Origin: JBICIG01 sp043101605
Lineage (GTDB): Bacteria; Planctomycetota; Phycisphaerae; Phycisphaerales; UBA1924
Direction of reading: 5' to 3'
NCBI GenBank assembly: GCA_043101605.1
Contig: JBICIG010000011.1
Span: 1-64,000 of the forward strand
DNA: 64,000 bases
Shown here: in pieces, positions 62,701-64,000 of the stretch
Layout: the number at the start of each line of letters is the position of its first letter
Numbering within the stretch: position 1 is the stretch's first letter
Made by a program: the position numbers and the translations under genes
The notes under the pieces: model-generated
The model's database searches: none
What the model was told of the DNA's origin: nothing
What the model saw: the letters and a program-made list of their open reading frames with translations, nothing else

Positions 62701-63675
62701 TCAATACGCGACGCATTCCTGGATGCCCTTGAGGATACGGGGCATCTCTGGGAGGTATTCGAGTTCGAGTTTGTAGTAGGGCATGACGGTGTCGAAGCCG
62801 GTGACGCGCTGGACGGGGGCCTGGAGGTGGAGGAAGCAGTGTTCCTGGATGAGGGCGCTGAGTTCGGCGCCCATGCCGGCGGTCAGGGGTGCTTCGTGGA
62901 CGATGACGGCGCGGCCGGTCTTCTCGACGGAGGCGGCGATGGTGTCGAGGTCGATGGGGTAGATGGTGCGCATGTCGATGAGTTCGACGGAGATGTCCTC
63001 GGGGAGTTCGTCCATGGCGGCGAGGCACTGGAAGACGGGGGCGCCCCAGGTGATGACGGTGACATCGTCGCCCTCGGAGACGACCTTGGCCTGGCCGATG
63101 GGGATGGTGTAGTCGTCCTCGGGGACTTCTTCCTTGAAGGAGCGGTAGACGCGCTTGGGCTCGAAGAAGATGACCGGGTCGGGGTCGCGGATGGCCGAGA
63201 GGAGCAGGCCCTTGGCGTCGTAGGGGGTGGAGGGCATGAGGACCTTGAGGCCCGGGTGGTGGGCGTAGATCGCTTCGGGTGAGTCGGAGTGGAGTTCGGG
63301 GGCGTGGATGCCGCCGCCGACGGGCACGCGGACGGTCATGGGGATGGTGATGGCGCCGCGGGTTCGGGTGCGGTAGCGTGCGCCGTGGTTGACGAGTTGG
63401 TCGTAGGCGGGGCCGAGGAAGCCTTCGAACTGGATCTCGGGGATGGGCCGCATGCCTGCCATGGCGAGGCCGATGGCGGTGCCCAGGATGCCGGACTCGG
63501 CGAGTGGGGTGTCGACGACGCGGTCGGCGCCGAACTGCTTCTGGAGTCCCTCGGTGACGCGGAAGACACCGCCGTTGAGCCCGACATCTTCGCCGAGACA
63601 GACGACGCGGTCGTCGCGTTGCATCTCGAAGGCGAGGGTGTGGTTGATTGCCTGGACGAGGTTCATTTCGGGCAT
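62701..63675 (-). CDS. 2-oxoacid dehydrogenase E1 component, beta subunit
   Basis: 324 aa, the transketolase-like pyrimidine-domain subunit of an alpha2beta2 E1 (pyruvate or branched-chain 2-oxoacid type): LGEDVGLNGGVFRVTEGLQ, DTPLAESGILGTAIGLAMAG, PEIQFEGFLGPAYDQLVNHG, MTVRVPVGGGIHAPELHSDS, and the C-terminal YPIDLDTIAASVEKTGRAVIVHE domain. It decarboxylates the 2-oxoacid together with E1-alpha, then passes the acyl group to the E2 lipoyl arm. The gene order suggests transcription O-methyltransferase / E1-beta / E2. E1-alpha may lie beyond the window edge. Confidence 0.95.
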   Translation of the reverse strand: MPEMNLVQAINHTLAFEMQRDDRVVCLGEDVGLNGGVFRVTEGLQKQFGADRVVDTPLAESGILGTAIGLAMAGMRPIPEIQFEGFLGPAYDQLVNHGARYRTRTRGAITIPMTVRVPVGGGIHAPELHSDSPEAIYAHHPGLKVLMPSTPYDAKGLLLSAIRDPDPVIFFEPKRVYRSFKEEVPEDDYTIPIGQAKVVSEGDDVTVITWGAPVFQCLAAMDELPEDISVELIDMRTIYPIDLDTIAASVEKTGRAVIVHEAPLTAGMGAELSALIQEHCFLHLQAPVQRVTGFDTVMPYYKLELEYLPEMPRILKGIQECVAY

Positions 63676-63697
63676 GGTGATTCTCGCGTGGCGCGGG

Positions 63698-64000
63698 TTA
63701 CTCGGTGGGGACGATCATGGTCAGGCCGTCGTAGCCCTTGTGGCCGATGGTCTGGGTGGTGGTGGCGCGGAGCTTGGGGTTGCTGCCGAGGAGTTCGTGG
63801 AGTTGGCGGCAGGCGACGACGGCGGGCTCGTTGTTGGAGGGATCGGCGATCTTGCCGCCTCGCACAGTGTTGTCGATGAGGATGCAGCCGTTGCGTCGGC
63901 AGAGCTTGAGGGCGGCTTCGAGGTAGGCGGGGATGTTGTCCTTCTCGGCGTCGATGAAGATGAGATCGAAGGCGTGGGTGTTGGTGCTGTCGCTGGTGAG
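63698..64000 (-). CDS. class I SAM-dependent O-methyltransferase, C-terminal part
   Basis: The window ends inside this gene; its last 100 codons are present. The translated end reads AFDLIFIDAEKDNIPAYLEA, then ILIDNTVRGGKIADPSNNEPAV, and finishes GYDGLTMIVPTE. These are the metal/SAM-binding IDAEK and IDN-x-x-R-G motifs of the caffeoyl-CoA/catechol O-methyltransferase-like family. It is upstream of E1-beta with a 22-base gap. The start codon lies outside the window, so the protein's size is unknown. Confidence 0.88.
   Translation of the reverse strand, partial: LTSDSTNTHAFDLIFIDAEKDNIPAYLEAALKLCRRNGCILIDNTVRGGKIADPSNNEPAVVACRQLHELLGSNPKLRATTTQTIGHKGYDGLTMIVPTE

Overview
The window is a stretch of a very GC-rich bacterial chromosome. 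The best guess is a planctomycete of the Phycisphaerae type. Two secreted proteins end in PEP-CTERM-like tails (a PAPGS motif, a hydrophobic helix, then an arginine cluster), several genes are planctomycete-style HEAT, TPR or coiled-coil proteins of unknown function, and long reading frames are read in very C- or G-biased codons. There is no rRNA, CRISPR array, prophage or insertion sequence. One tRNA gene (tRNA-Asp) is present. The lineage is inferred from these traits, not from a database search.

Layout. 0-6.2 kb: LemA protein, TSUP permease, a large hybrid histidine kinase and a succinate-semialdehyde dehydrogenase. 6.3-12.8 kb: a tyrosine/aspartate-rich secreted protein; a TetR repressor with two recognisable operator palindromes; the operon it probably controls (AhpD-like protein, NTF2-like protein, exported isochorismatase-YHS fusion); a PEP-CTERM protein and a DUF1772 membrane protein. 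12.9-19.8 kb, minus strand: tRNA-Asp, coiled-coil envelope proteins, then a tight run rpe / degenerate histidine phosphatase / accD / lnt / HEAT lipoprotein. 20-31 kb: sugar-nucleotide pyrophosphorylase, hydrolase, UMF1-type transporter overlapping trpB, TPR and HEAT proteins, a pseudokinase and hppD. 31.2-33.4 kb: a lower-GC patch with a Sel1-repeat gene, a small protein and three copies of a composite palindromic repeat. 33.4-43.6 kb: mostly small planctomycete hypotheticals, dodecin, CHAD, cupin, serine beta-lactamase-like hydrolase and a protein-tyrosine-phosphatase-like protein. 43.3-48.5 kb, minus strand: an aminotransferase and two overlapping TPR-sulfotransferase genes. 48.6-56.2 kb: rpsO-pnp, a cold-shock protein, an orphan histidine kinase, tryptophan 2,3-dioxygenase, a TIM-barrel epimerase and queG. 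56.2-64 kb: membrane and DUF4442 proteins, an MBL-fold hydrolase, a GNAT, an atypical lower-GC gene, and the E2 and E1-beta subunits of a 2-oxoacid dehydrogenase behind a truncated O-methyltransferase.

The plus strand is C-rich from base 1 to about 34.8 kb and G-rich from about 35.6 kb to the end, whichever strand carries the genes. This is the sign change expected at a replication origin. Many genes have a TAGNNT hexamer as the apparent -10 element, in two cases so close to the start codon that the mRNA would be leaderless.

Metabolically, hppD and tryptophan 2,3-dioxygenase point to aromatic amino-acid breakdown, and the E1-beta/E2 genes to acetyl- or branched acyl-CoA formation. AccD, Lnt, RpsO, Pnp, Rpe, TrpB and QueG are housekeeping. 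The items most worth follow-up are the TetR circuit, the two degenerate enzymes (pseudophosphatase and pseudokinase), the Tyr/Asp-rich secreted protein alongside PAPS-type sulfotransferases, the composite palindromic repeats, and the skew inversion.
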